64,000 bases of DNA from Pisolithus tinctorius (GCA_024663395.1 JANFAH010000031.1:186001-250000); one strand, 5' to 3'; positions 33,401-44,795 are shown, numbered from the stretch's first letter. The notes: a model not told the origin generated them from the letters alone. Numbers and translations are program-made.

Positions 33401-34337
33401 AGTGTTCACAGATGGGTTGTGCACTGACAGAGGGGTCAGTGCAGCAGCAGCCCTGTATGTAGATTACCAACACATTGTCACCCTATGCTACCAGCTGGGC
33501 AGTGTGTCAGAACACACAGTCTTCAAGGCAGAAGTGGCAGCCCATCTTCTGGCTACTAGGGACAAGGTCAGCTTCCCAGCCTCCATACTTGCAGATAATC
33601 AAGCAGTCATACAATCCAGTGAGTGACTGTCAGCCAAACCCAGGCATTATCTACTTATGTGCTTTAGGTCAATGATTTGAGACATATGCAAAAACGAGTG
33701 CCTGTCAAAAAAGGATGTCACCCTACAGTGGATAGCTGGCCACATGGAAATAGAAGGTAATGAACTAGCAGACAGAGAAGCCAAACTAGCAGCAAAGGGA
33801 GACATACCCAATAGCCTGCCAGAAGGCCTCCCATTGACACTAGAAGAATGCCTACCCATCAGTGTCTCAACCCTAAAGCAAGCCTATGCAGCCAAACTTA
33901 AAAACCTCTGGAACAGAGAATGGCAGAGATCCCCACATCACAGCAGAATCTCTCACATCGACTGATTCCTACCCAGTAACTCATTTGTAAAACTAACCAC
34001 CCTGCTCCCTAAAAGACAGTCAGGCCTGTACATTCAACTCCATACAGGTCACATCCTGCTCAACAAACACCTGCACTGCTTCAAACACAGCAATATGCCT
34101 TTCTGCCTGCAATGTGGTGAAACCACTCCAGAAGACATACACCACTTTTTGTTCCAGTGCCCAAGATATGACAGGGAAAGGCATGTCCTCTGTGATGCCC
34201 TGGGTAGGGATACCAGCTTGTTGTTGTACATCCCATCAAATGCTAGAGCACAGCCTCATCTCCTCAAGTATGTGTCAAACATGAAACAACTAAAGGAAAC
34301 ATTTGGTGAGATGTACAAAAGCAAACAAGACACCTGA
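30459..34337 (+). pseudogene. LINE ORF2: APE endonuclease, RT, RNase H, zinc finger
   Basis: The domains are readable in order through several stops. The endonuclease has QNLNTSH near the start, VALQEP (metal-binding Glu) and GDFNRHHPMWDE. RT has NLSPYKAPGPDRV, LDIEGVFLNAV, GQGDPLSMILYVIYS and LAFIDDTAFIA as the catalytic box. RNase H has VFTDGLCTDRG, VFKAEVAAHLL, LADNQAV and GNELADREAKLAA, supplying the D-E-D-D set. The C-terminal zinc-binding motif is CLQCGETTPEDIHHFLFQCP. The architecture fits the Tad1 clade of fungal LINEs, which includes RNase H. It ends at the TGA codon 34335-34337, followed by a 3' UTR of about 520 bp without genes. Confidence 0.88.
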
Positions 34338-35287
34338 TAAAGCCCTAGCATAGGTAACACAACCGTTCACCTGAGTCTACCCAATAAACTGTCCACCCCA
34401 CACCTCACCAGGCCACCACTTAAAAAACCATAATAATCACATCCCCATCCCCACTCGACTTGTCTGACTTGTACACACTCCAGTCACCTCACCCTACCTT
34501 ACTGCTGCCACCACTGCAAAAATGCAGTCCCTACAACATAGTCATCAAACAGCAGAGCTAAAAGAACATGATGTTTCCCTTACCAGCTTGCCTAACAGCA
34601 GCTGAATTAGTGTAGCTTCAGTTTAGTGTCTAGAAACATCTTAAGCCTACCCCACTCCAAGGCAGGGTGTCTAAAACAGCCAGTGGGAACAGAGGACTGG
34701 TGGGGGGCCATAGGCCCTGCCACCAGGGCATTCACTTGCTTGTGAGAGTAGGTGGGCCACAGGGGGCCCCCACTAGACAGCATAAACAATGATAGTATAG
34801 TGCGACATAGGGTCATTAGATCCTCATGCACTTAAAGCAATGAATTAAAATAATAATAAAAATCAGAGAGCCCCTGTTGCTTGCATTTTATCATCACTCA
34901 GTAAATCATTCATCAGCTTCAATAGTTGAGACTTTATTAAGGGTCTAACTATCATCTACATTGCTTATCATTGTCTATCATCAATATACTTCACTCCAAG
35001 TCCTCCCTGAGCTCAGTGCAGCTTAGGACATTGAGTTAAGTTGTCATCCATCCTTCTGTAGGCTGACAGCAGTCTATCCCATTGCATCCTCTCACATTCT
35101 TGCTCCCTCTTTGTCAGGAGCACCCCCAACCCTCAGCATTCATCTTTGAGTGTTGTAGTTCAAAAAACCCCACCCAAATAGAAGGTTCCACCATCTAGGT
35201 ACCACATAGGCACACCACCACTCACTCTTATTGTCTTTTGTGTTGGTTTTGGTTGGTTTTCACCACTGAACCACACTTTGACTCACA

Positions 35288-35965
35288 CCAGTCCTTATCC
35301 AATCCCTATCCCCCCTCTGGCACTTCAAAGGTCATCCTGAGCCAGAAAAACACCTATTCAAGATGATGATCAATGCTGTTTCATCAATGCATATCAAAAA
35401 CATAGCTTACCATCTGTGGAGGATGCAGAGACAGAGGGTGAGGGTGCTGAGACAGAGGTGAGCATGTGAGAAGGTGTGGCAACAGTGAGGCAGAGTGGTG
35501 ATGACCCAGAAAGGGAAGAAGTTACCATGTACCAAACAAGCACAACCTGCAACAATGGGCCTATGATGTTTGCAGAGGTGATGTGTCATGCTGATGCTGA
35601 CTGCTGGTATGCAGTGATGGCCAATGAATTAGTGACATTTCATGCTATAGGATTGTACAAGGAGGTACCATGCCCACCTGACAGGAAAATTATAGATTCA
35701 AAGTGGGTCTACAAGATAAAGCAAGGCCCTACAAGCAACATTGATAAGTACAAAGCCTGACTGGTCACAAAGGGATTCATGCAGGTCCACAGAATTGATT
35801 ATATGGAGACATTCACACCTGTAGCTAAGTTTTCTACCATCAGAACTCTACTTGCCCTCACTGCTAAGTACAATCTGGAGATCCACCAGATTGATGTAAA
35901 GTCCACCTTTCTAAATGGCAAACTTGAGGAGGAAATACATCAGGAAATCAATCAATGTCTATCAT
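35288..35965 (+). pseudogene. Ty1/copia RT fragment
   Basis: This continues the copia fragment of 25461-25996. ADCWYAVMANELVTFHAIGL, IIDSKWVYKIKQGPT, RIDYMETFTPVAKFSTIR and LEIHQIDVKSTFLNGKLEEE are the standard N-terminal blocks of copia reverse transcriptase (RVT_2). One stop sits at 35758 (CGA to TGA is plausible) and a frame change follows. Homology ends abruptly near 35965, before the YVDD box, so this is a remnant. Confidence 0.85.
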
Positions 35966-36480
35966 GCCTTTCATGTGCATGGATAGTCAAAAAAGTCTGG
36001 ATAGTTGCTGGGACTATTTCTAGTAGATTTGATTTCTATTTTGACTATCCATACTATTTTTCTGACTATCTGTCTATTTTTCTGACTATTCATACCATTT
36101 CTGTCTGACTATCTGGTCTATTTTTGACTATTTGTACTATTTGTGACTTTCCAGACTTTTTGCAAGGGTGACTTTTTTGATAGCAGGCTCATGTACTTCA
36201 CAAATAATGCATCACAAGATCTCGTTCATTTACCACAAAGCATAGTAGGAAAAAAAAAATTAAAATGAGCATAGTAAGTGCTTGCATCTTGATTCAAGCA
36301 CAAGTGGGGATTGGACAGTGGAAAGAATGATTAAATGTTTATGCTAATGGGCATCCGAGTGATTGGAGGAGGGATGGGAGAGTATGCGATATATGTATGA
36401 AATATTCTGCACTGTGTGATGTAGGGGATTGTGATGAGGGGACATCCAGCCAAGTCTGTCCTGTCAACTTGTCAGCAAGA
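35966..36480. repeat. Degenerate CTATTTTTGACTAT-type repeat and spacer
   Basis: Positions 35998-36165 contain repeated, imperfect GACTATNNNTACTATTTTT-like copies. The rest up to the unknown ORF end at about 36480 shows nothing recognisable. Confidence 0.5.
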
Positions 36481-36483
36481 TAC

Positions 36484-36836
36484 TCATAGCATACACAAAA
36501 TCTCACAGATGCTTTGATGTAAATCAGTATTAACAGCAAAATAAAGCTCATCCATCAGGTCACCTGGAGAACTGCCATCATCCAACATCTCTGTGGAGGG
36601 GATAACAAGGGTGTGAGCCATAGCAACAATCTCACTCATCACAGCATTATTGTGTTTAGAAATGGATGCATGATAGTCATGAGTGCTGGTGCCCCAATTC
36701 TGCTCAGAGAATGCCAGCACACTCAATGACTCCTTCCTGGACACTTTGTTGAGCTTGAGCAGAGTTTTTGCCATTGCCCTCATACCATGGGTACTCATTT
36801 GATCGTCAACTTGTACCTCCCCCCTTTGGAATAGCC
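36484..36836 (-). pseudogene. C-terminal part of an unknown ORF, split by Ty3 element D
   Basis: The minus-strand frame contains MSTHGMRAMAKTLLKLNK and FSEQNWGTSTHDY. It is probably the C-terminal continuation of the ORF at 43285-44405, separated from it by element D, since CAAAT is duplicated at both edges. I recall similar proteins only as uncharacterised families in mushroom genomes, so no function is given. Confidence 0.55.
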
Positions 36837-36840
36837 AAAT

Positions 36841-37239
36841 TGAAGCAACTAAAGATGAGAGTCTTCTCAGCTATCACTTCAAACCAGAGAGCTTGGGAGT
36901 AGAACCTGTTGAATGAGGATAAGGCTCAAAATGAACTAGATTAGAGAAACCGGCTATGACAAACAACAGGACTTATATACTGCCTTACTGTTTGTATGTA
37001 CTGCCACGAGAGAACGTTCTGGAAAGAAGTAAACAAAAGAGAGAACTATGCTATTGGATGAATGTGAACATGCATTAGTAACGAGGCATGGCCTTACTAA
37101 GTATCATGTAAGCATGAAAGAGTAAACAAAAGGAAAAGTCTGAGATGACTAAGCATCCCTAACACATAACCCTAACCAGAGGGTGGATATATATAGGCAA
37201 CTAGGAAATGTGGAAGTGAAAAGTCTACCGGTCATTACA
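36841..37239 (-). repeat. 3' LTR of element D (399 bp)
   Basis: Pairs with 42898-43284. It contains TATATAAG on the minus strand and CTACCGGTCATTACA at its plus-strand right end. It carries about 12 extra bases (GCTATCACTTCA-like) absent from the other LTR. Confidence 0.92.
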
Positions 37240-37378
37240 CTATCCCCTCCTAAGGTTCAACTTCCAGGCAAGACCAAATAGGATGGATGGTGGTAAATGG
37301 TTCCAGCATGGGTGTAAACAAGCTATCAAAGCTTTCTGATGAGAGGAGAGATAATTTACAGGGTGCCCCAGGGTGGGA

Positions 37379-40300
37379 TCAATAAATGTCCTTGATCGCT
37401 GACTGCAAATTCTTCAAGGCAGAAGCTGGCTCCCAAGTACAATCTTCTTTGGGGTATCCCCTCCAATGCACAAGGAATTGAAGAGCTCCACATTTCAAAT
37501 GGGAGTCAACAACATACTCAACCTTGTATTCAACATCTCCTTTGTCAGTGACCCTCTGCGGTCCAGGCCTGTTAACAGGCTGCCCATCAAGAGCACCGAG
37601 ATAGGGTTTAACCCATGAGACATTCACAACCAGGTGAATCCTCATGTTGTGCAGCAACTTTAACTTAAGGGCATTTGGAAGTACTTCTAGAACTTCATAT
37701 GGTCCAATCTGCTTTTCAGAAAGTTTATGGCTCTGCTGTTCTTTCAAGGACAGATGGTCTGTAGCTAGCCAGACCTGAGATCCAATGGAATAGGAAGGGG
37801 CAGATGAGTGGCATCTATCCACCTGTTGCTTCTGCTGGGAACATGCCTTGGCAAGGTTTGCTTTTACGTCCTGGAACACCTGGAACCAGGATTTAGCAAC
37901 TTCCTCTGCTGCTTCTACCTTCAAAGTTGTCGGTTTGATGCCCATCCTAGGTCTATAGGATCAAGTAACTTCAAAGGGGCACTTGCCAGTAGAAGATGAG
38001 GCAGAGTTGTTATATGCAAACTGAGCCAAGGGAGCCATTCCTCCCAATGAGCCTGTTGTTGGTTGGCATACATCTGTAAATATTGTTGGATCTCATGGTT
38101 CAACCACTCTGTTTGTCTGTCCATCTGTGGGTGGAAAGCTGTAGAAAGTTTTTGCTGTACTCCCAGCATTTTAAATAATTCCTTCATAAAGGAAGAGGTG
38201 AACTGTGGGCCTCAGTCCAATACAATAGAGTCTGGAAGTCTGTGGTGTTTCCAAACATGTGCCAGGTAAAGATGAGCTGTGCTAGCAGCTGTTTCTTCCG
38301 CAGTGCAGGGGATGAACTCTGCTTCCTTAGAGAACCTATCAACAACAACCAAGACATGGGACTTTCCAGAAGATCCCTTGACTCCAAGATCCATGAAGTC
38401 AGTCGTTAACTCTCTCCAAGGCCCATCAGGGACAGGTAAAGGCTTAAGTTCTCCTGCAGGCGGCCTATTTCCAGACTTGCTGGCTTGGCACATTTGGCAA
38501 TGCTTTACATATTCTTCTACATTGGGTTTCAAGGTAGACCACATGAACCAGCATGTGATCAACTCCTGAGTTCCTCTCACTCTGCGATGTCCCGCTAGGG
38601 GGGAGTCATGTAGAGCATTAAGTAGCTTCCTTCTGAGTGCACTAGGCACCCAGACTTTCTCTCTATCATAATGAAGACCGCCTCAGAGCTCACATCCAGC
38701 GGGGACTCCTTCAGCTTTAGCAGACTTGATCCACAGATCTTCCGTGAAGGGATTTCCTAGTTTTACCAAGTGAACCTGACTTGGGTTTATAAATAGGGAT
38801 TCCTCCAACTTTGCCCTTTCTTTTCCTTCTACAAAGTCCTCTCATCTCGACAGGGCATCTGGCCTTCCCATCATGACTCCAGGTTTATGAACTATGACAC
38901 AGTTAAAATGACTAAAGTACTGTGCCCAACACACCTGGTGTGGTTGAAGCTTCTGTGCAGTCATGAACCACTTGAGGTTATGGTGATCTGTCCAAATTTC
39001 AAACTGATACAGAGTTGCCTTGAGGTAATGATGCCATTGCTCTAATGTGTGGATAATGGCCAGCATTTCCTTGTCATGAACCATATAGTTAAGTTCAGCC
39101 CCAGATAGAGAATGACTAGAGTAGGCAATGGGTCTCCAGAGACTGTTGTCACATTCTACTGAGAGCACTGCTCTGGTGGCATAGTCTGAAGTGTCTGTTT
39201 CTAGTCAAAACTTCCAATCCTGATCGGGGAACATAAGGATAGGGGCAGTGGTGAAGGCTTCTTTTAGCATGTCAAATGCCATCTGACACTTGTCATTCCA
39301 AATGAACAGAAGGTCCTTCTTTGTGAGGTTATTCAGGGGTTTCATGATCTGCATGAAGTCCTTAATGAACCATCAGTAAAAGTTCACTAGGCCAAGGAAG
39401 CCATGAACTCTGCAAACATTGGTAGGTATGGGCCAGTCCTGCACAGCAGAGATCTTGGCAGGGTCCATATGTACTCTGTTAACACCAACGATCATTCCTA
39501 AAAAGTCCACCTCTTGCTGTCTGAAGATACACTTCTGTGGTTTGACAAACAGGTCATTTATCTTTAGCCTTCTGAGTACTTCCAGCACGATCTTGTTGTG
39601 TTCCTCTTGATTGTCCATTTTCGTAAATATCATTAGGTCATCGATGTAGCTGACAAGCACATCTTCCATATTGCCAAAGATATCATTCATCATGTTCTGG
39701 AATGTGGTGGGAAAGTTACAGAGCCCAAAGAACATGACCAGGGGCTTGAAAGCACCATGATGGCATACAAAAGCAGCTTTCCACTCGTCACCTTCTTTGA
39801 TCCTAACATTGTTGTAACCCCAATGAAGATCTGTCTTCGTAAAGAGTTTGCAACCTTTCAACTTGTCCACAAGCTGAGATATTAAAGGGAGAGGATATGA
39901 GTTCTTGACAGTGTGCTCATTTAAATATCAATAGCCCTAGACCATATGCTTTTTGCTGTCTTTTTTAGGGAGGAAGAACACTGGAGAGGTTTGTGGTGAT
40001 TTACTAGGCCAAATATAACCCTTCTTGAGCTGACCATCCACGAAGTCACTGACTTCTTTTTGTTCATCAGGGGAGAGAGGGATCAACCTTCCCTTCTTCA
40101 GTACAAACAACTCCTTTAGTTCTATAGCATGGTCCCAAGGTTTCCTAAGCAGCATGCATTCGGATTCCTTTTCAGAGAAGACCGATAAATATTCATGATA
40201 TGCCTTTGGAACAAGTTCCTCAGGGGTTTTATCTGTTTTTGATTTGTCTGTTCCCAGATTTTGAATCCAGGTTACATAAGAGTCCATGGCTTCCCTTTCA

Positions 40301-41139
40301 AGCTTCTCAACCTTGTGTATGAACAAGGTTTTAGGGGCCAACTGTCGGCATCTAGCCAGACATCTACCCATCTTGACCTCGCTGGTTTTCCAATCTATCA
40401 GTGGGTTGTGCTGTTGTAACCAGGTATGTCCCAGGATCATGGTACTACCTCCTAGATCAGTTATCTCAGCAAGAAGTTCCTCGTGATGGTCAAGGTATGA
40501 GACTCGAAGGTGAGCCTGATGTGTAATCCTTCCAGTGGAATTGGGTGAGCCATCGACATTAAATACATCAACTGCCCTTGGCAGCACTATTTTTGGAATC
40601 CGGTTCCTTTTGACAAAGTCCTTATCTATAAATACTCCAGTAGCGCCACTATCTAGCAGCACATTGACCTTGAACACTGAACTGGCATTCATCCATAAAT
40701 CCAAAGGGACCTCCACAGAATCTTTTAGGTTCAGCATGCATCGGGTTTTAGACCATATGGAGGTATTTGCACTACTACCTTCTGGATCAGGGAGATTGAA
40801 AGAAACATTTTTTTGTTTTTTATTGCAAGCGGAATTAAGCAGGCATGGTTTTACATCTGGCCCCGAGCCCTTTTGGGACTCCACTTCAGATGATGTAAAA
40901 GTAAGAGAAGAAGAAACAGATTCTGAACCATTAAATAACTCCTGTGGTTCTTTGACATTGAGAAAAGAGAAACGGTTGAAAGAAACTACTGGTACACTAT
41001 TTTTGGTATTTTTATTTCCAATTTTTGTGTTTTCTTTTATGTTTTTAAGTCTGTATGTAGAATGAAATCTGTAAAAAGAAGAAGAAGGAGAAATAGGAAC
41101 AAGTGTCCATACACTAGAGTCTGCAGGACCCGATTTCAC
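37379..41139 (-). pseudogene. pol: pol of element D (PR-RT-RH-IN-chromodomain)
   Basis: The first frame (41139-39937) has an intact protease site VLLDSGATGVFID and the RT entry WPSKSPQTSPVFFLPKKDS. RT continues with LFTKTDLHWGYNNVRI and VSYIDDLMIFTK. RNase H is around WRPIAYSSHSLSGAELNY and IWTDHHNLKWF. Integrase has CQMCQASKSGNRPPAGEL, ELTTDFMDLGV (first catalytic Asp) and IVLD followed by a stop then GPQF. The C-terminus has a chromodomain around LQFLVHWRGYPKEDCTWEPA. Stops separate the pieces near 39930, 39375, 38841 and 38212; several sit at former Arg codons. Confidence 0.9.
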
Positions 41140-41159
41140 TGCAGCTCCGATTCTTTTAA

Positions 41160-42131
41160 CTGGTTGATATGAGCAATGATCTGTTTGAAGCTCATCCCCT
41201 CCATTGCTTGCAGTTGGGGGTTGGGTCCAATGTCAGTATTTACAGCCCTGACAGGGTGTCCTTGTGGTTGTGCCTGTTTAGGGCACTCGCTTCAATAATG
41301 GCCCTTAAGGCCACATCTGAAACAGGTTATATGGGACTTGTCCTTAGGGGGTCCCTTCCCCTTTCCTTGCCATTGGGCAGCACCTATATACATGGGGGCA
41401 CCAGCCCCGGGCTGTGTTCCTGTGGCAGTGAAGCCATGAGGGTGATTTTGAGGCCATACCCTCAAAGAGGAAACTGTCATGTATTGGTGATTTTCAAAAT
41501 TTCTGGCCACCAACCAGAGTTCCGTTACATACTCTTTGTACATGTCTTTTCTCTTCCCCAGGTGATGCATGAGGCAGAGCACCTTGGGGTTTATGGCCTG
41601 TTCCAGGCACAGGATAGCCAAATCATTGGAAGTGCTTGCCATCAGCTTCCAACTATCAAATTCTGCCAAAAAGGCATCCATTCAAGATTGTCCCTGCCTC
41701 ACCTTTTGCATCTTCTTCCAGGCCCAATCCCCATTGTTCATGGGCCAGAAGTGGGAGTTAAGGTCTGCTACCACCTCATTGATGGTAGGCCAATTTGTGT
41801 TTGCCAAGTGGAAGTCCAACTTGGTGCAGGCATAGTTACCGGCAATCAGACCAGTCATCCAGGTCCAGAAAGCCATGCAGTCCTGGCTTGTATAGTGGTG
41901 GACAGCTGCTTTGCAGTAGGCTCTCATTTTGATCACCCACTCTTCATACTTGTTTATGGAACCATCAAAGGTCCTGGGTTCAGCAACACCCCTTTTCATG
42001 GGGTCAAAGCCAGAAGTTTGCACCACAGCTGGCGCTGGCATATACTGTTGCATGGCTTGTGCCATTGCTGCTGCCATGGCTTGTACCATAGCATAATCAA
42101 CAGGGGGGGGTTGTGGCTGGTTTGGGTCCAT
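41160..42131 (-). pseudogene. gag: gag of element D
   Basis: Starts MDPNQPQPPPVDYAMVQ, followed by an Ala/Met-rich stretch. The capsid-like block includes RTFDGSINKYEEWVIKMRAY. A stop near 41683 breaks the frame, which resumes and reaches the zinc knuckle CFRCGLKGHY followed by a stop and SECP. In the intact protein the knuckle would read CxxCxxxGHxxxxC and bind the element RNA. The opposite strand is open for 346 codons, but this is a shadow of the gag code. Confidence 0.85.
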
Positions 42132-42897
42132 TTCTGCTTGTTAGTAGGACCGGTTTACAAAGGGGGCGGTGAATGGAACGTCAGTTCCAAAGGTTATAGG
42201 GTTGATTAAAAACAAACCCGAGTTTGTTTGGGTTGGGGGAGGGCGAGGGTGAAGGATAAATGAGCTCTGGCATTACCTCACAGAAAAGCTCAAGGGGTGG
42301 AAGGGGGAGCAGGGTGAGTGGGAAAAGTGAGCATGAGAGGCATGGGGTAGAAAGTTCCCTTTTGTAAGGGAGGAACCTAAGAGGGAGATGAAGCTCAACC
42401 TCTTCCTTCTTAACAGCAGGAATGGTGGTAGAGTAAAAGTAATGTAGGTGTACTACTTGCCAATGGTGTTCAGGACCACTAAACACATAGTCCATTCACT
42501 GTCGTGCACCTGATCAATCTCCTAGAGATAGGGAGAGACCAGCCTGGCACACTATGCGAACTACAGTGGGTATGAGAATGTCAACTACAGGTCTACCTCC
42601 ACTGCTGTGTGGGAACTACAACTAAGTACTGGCTTAGCTGCTCTGGACCTTGCAGGCCCTCTTGATCAAGCATTGCCCTTCATGCACCAAGCTCGACCTC
42701 AGGACAGTGTATATACATAGAACCAAAACTCCCTAAGATGTTTGCCCAACTGGCACTGTCACTCGGGTGCTCTCAGTCACACTGACAGAGGTGAGAAAGA
42801 AACTACAGGCGGAACTGCCTACTATGAGTATCGTACTGCTGTTGACCCTCGGTGCTGGGTATGAAGGGATAGGGGAGAAGTTGTAATCTAGTTTGAG

Positions 42898-43284
42898 TGA
42901 AGCAACTAAAGATGAGAGTCTTCTCAAACCAGAGAGCTTGGGAGTAGAACCTGTTGAATGAGGATAAGGCTCAAAATGAACTAGATTAGAGAAACTGGCT
43001 ATGACAAACGATGGGACTTATATACTGCCTTACTGTTTGTACGTACTGCCATGAGAGAATGTTTTGGAAAGAAGTAAACAAAAGAGAGAACTACGCTATT
43101 GGACAAACGCGAACATGCATTAGTAATGAGGCATGGCCTTACTAAGTATCATGTAAGCATGAAAGAGTAAATGAAAGGAAAAGTCCGAGATGACTAAGCA
43201 TCCCTAATGCATAACCCTAACCAGAGGGTGGATATATATAGGCAACTAGGAAACATGGAAGTGAAAAGTCTACCGGTCATTACA
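42898..43284 (-). repeat. 5' LTR of element D (387 bp)
   Basis: On the minus strand TATATAAG lies about 30-37 nt upstream of TAATCTAGTT (42988-42979). The reverse complement AACTAGATTA occurs at 42893-42884, 4 nt inside the LTR, so self-priming is possible here too. Confidence 0.9.
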
Positions 43285-44405
43285 CAAATGGCATGCTCAA
43301 GCTAAAGTAACAGTTAAAACTGTGGATTGATGACTGACAAAGAGTTATGTACTGTGGTGGTGCAAAGGGAAAGTGCCCCTCTGACAGCATGTTTCTTCAT
43401 CACATTGGTGCCCAGTCCTGGAATGTCAGGGCATCTGATACAAGGCCAAAGATGGGTGTGTGCGAAGAGTTGCAGAATGAAGTGTGATTGATAAGCATGT
43501 GCTGGGTTCATCACATTGAGGTCTTGATATAGGAAGGAAAGTGGTCCATCTATGAGTTTGTTGCAAGTTCACCTGACAGCAGTGGCAGACCATGCATCAT
43601 CATCTGGATCTGATGCAAGAAAATGAGCAACAAGTGCAATGGCAGTAGAGCCAAAGTTACTGTGCCACAGACTGAGTCACCGAGTTGCCTGCCCAAAAAA
43701 TGAGTCAAGCATCTAGTTTAAGTGTAAACAGAATAATCTTACCAGCATGAAAGTCAGTGTCCCTGGGCATACTGCATGAGAATCAAAATCCAAGACAAGG
43801 GAGGTTGTGATAATGCGAAGGGCAGTCATGAGCTCCAGATCTGGGATTGCCCATGGATCAGGGAAGGACCCGGCCCACATGAGGAGAGTGGGAAGCATTT
43901 GTTTTGACCATCTTCTATCCTTTTGCAGCGCTTCAGGCAAGTTTGCATTGACAAAACATATGCACCCACAAGTGGTGCTGTTGGTCCCTGTCAAAAGTGG
44001 CCAATCTGATGTGGAACTTGCTAAGGCCAACTCCCTCGATTCCTGAGTCATAGCTTTAGTTCCATGCTGGCTACTGTCACTAACCTTCGCTTTCTTTGCC
44101 AGCTTGTCAATTCTGATATTAGTCTGTGACTCAACATAGGTTAGCAATGACCTTAAGTGAACCAGAGGACATACCATTGTAGTAACACATGGCTCCTCTA
44201 CAACCTTCATGTGAACATTTACATCATGGAGGTCACAGAAAGAACCCCCATTGTCCACATTCTCAACTTTGGACAAGGAGACATATTCAATGTTGTCATG
44301 ATTGGCATGCCTGTGCTTCAAGCTGGCCTGCACTGCATGGGAAATAGGATTTTTGACCTCAAGATCGCTCTCAGCATCAGCACTTGTGTTAGTAGCATGT
44401 GCCAT
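43285..44405 (-). pseudogene. Unknown ORF family, N-terminal and middle part
   Basis: The 230-codon frame 44405-43713 contains SLLTYVESQTNIRIDKLAKK, then a Ser/Thr-rich stretch and DRRWSKQMLPTLLMWAGSFP, followed by DPWAIPDLELMTALRIITTS. Farther down, LSFLYQDLNVMNPAHAYQSH-like and HFILQLFAHTHLWPC text reads on in another frame, implying introns or frameshifts. I think this belongs to an uncharacterised protein family common in mushroom genomes, but I cannot name a domain. Ty3 element D splits it from its C-terminal part at 36484-36836. It may continue upstream (44389-44850). Confidence 0.5.
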
Positions 44406-44795
44406 AGCCTAGAAATAGTACCAGTGTGTGTGAGAGTCTCATGGGCTTTTGTGATCCAAAGAAAAATACCTCAACAGGTTTCTGGTACTGTGTAAACTTG
44501 GCAGAGATGGTAAGGGGGTCCCTGAAGTAATGTTCATCCTCATTGTGGGCTGCTGCAGGAATGTCATTGCTGATCATATGGTGTTTGGTGCTTTCCTGTG
44601 GTGTAGCACACTCCTGATCATCCTCTGTGACAGAAATTTCTGAGCTGACACTGGTGGCTTTAGTTGTTAAGGATGGAACAGTGGAAGGGGGCAGGTTAGG
44701 TGTCCCATCAGTTTGAACCTGGGAGTCCAATGTTACAGAATTGCAGGGGGTACCATTTCCAACAGGTGCAATGCTGCTGGCCCAGCTCTTGACAC
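44406..44795 (-). other. Possible 5' part of the unknown ORF
   Basis: A minus-strand frame with PNLPPSTVPSLTTKATSVSS and ISVTEDDQECATPQESTKHH looks like a low-complexity N-terminal region. It is cut at 44796 by TGTGAGTC unit 3. Confidence 0.35.

Larger units (their letters stand above)
27397..34861 (+). mobile_element. Tad1-like LINE, full length, 7.5 kb
   Basis: A non-LTR retrotransposon inserted into TGTGAGTC unit 2, flanked by the 13-bp direct repeat ATCAGAGAGCCCC (27384-27396 and 34862-34874). It has a 5' UTR, ORF1 with zinc knuckles, a poly-C tract (about 30423-30441), ORF2 (endonuclease, RT, RNase H, CCHC) and an A-rich tail of AATAATAATAAAA. ORF1 is itself interrupted by repeat R (28712-29699). 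Many in-frame stops show it is dead. Confidence 0.93.
25997..35287 (-). mobile_element. TGTGAGTC repeat unit 2, split by a LINE
   Basis: An inverted copy of unit 1, with ends TGTCACACACC (25997) and GACTCACA (35287). It is flanked by the 4-bp direct repeat CCAG (25993-25996, 35288-35291). Without the LINE at 27397-34861 it is about 1.81 kb. With unit 1 it forms a palindrome with arms of about 1.8 kb around the 536-bp copia spacer. Confidence 0.75.
36841..43284 (-). mobile_element. Ty3/gypsy chromovirus element D (second family)
   Basis: A 6.44-kb element on the minus strand, flanked by CAAAT (36836-36840 and 43285-43289). LTRs are 36841-37239 (3') and 42898-43284 (5'), with ends TGTAATGACC...TTGCTTCA on the minus strand. 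A purine-rich tract, AGGAGGGGATAG, abuts the 3' LTR (37240-37251). It differs in sequence from A/B/C. Many stops interrupt gag and pol. Most LTR differences are CpG decay, apart from a 12-13 bp indel. Confidence 0.94.

Noticed and set aside
23668..35287. Units 1 and 2 as terminal inverted repeats of one large DNA transposon
   Set aside because: Unit 2 alone has its own CCAG flanks, and the copia pieces on either side of unit 2 are collinear, so separate insertions explain the layout better.
35998..36165. CRISPR-like or satellite array
   Set aside because: The GACTAT / CTATTTTT copies are irregular in spacing and sequence; this is degenerate low-complexity DNA in a eukaryotic context.
41169..42209. 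346-codon plus-strand frame
   Set aside because: It is antisense to the gag of element D, whose zinc knuckle and capsid blocks read on the minus strand. Openness follows from the composition of the gag code.
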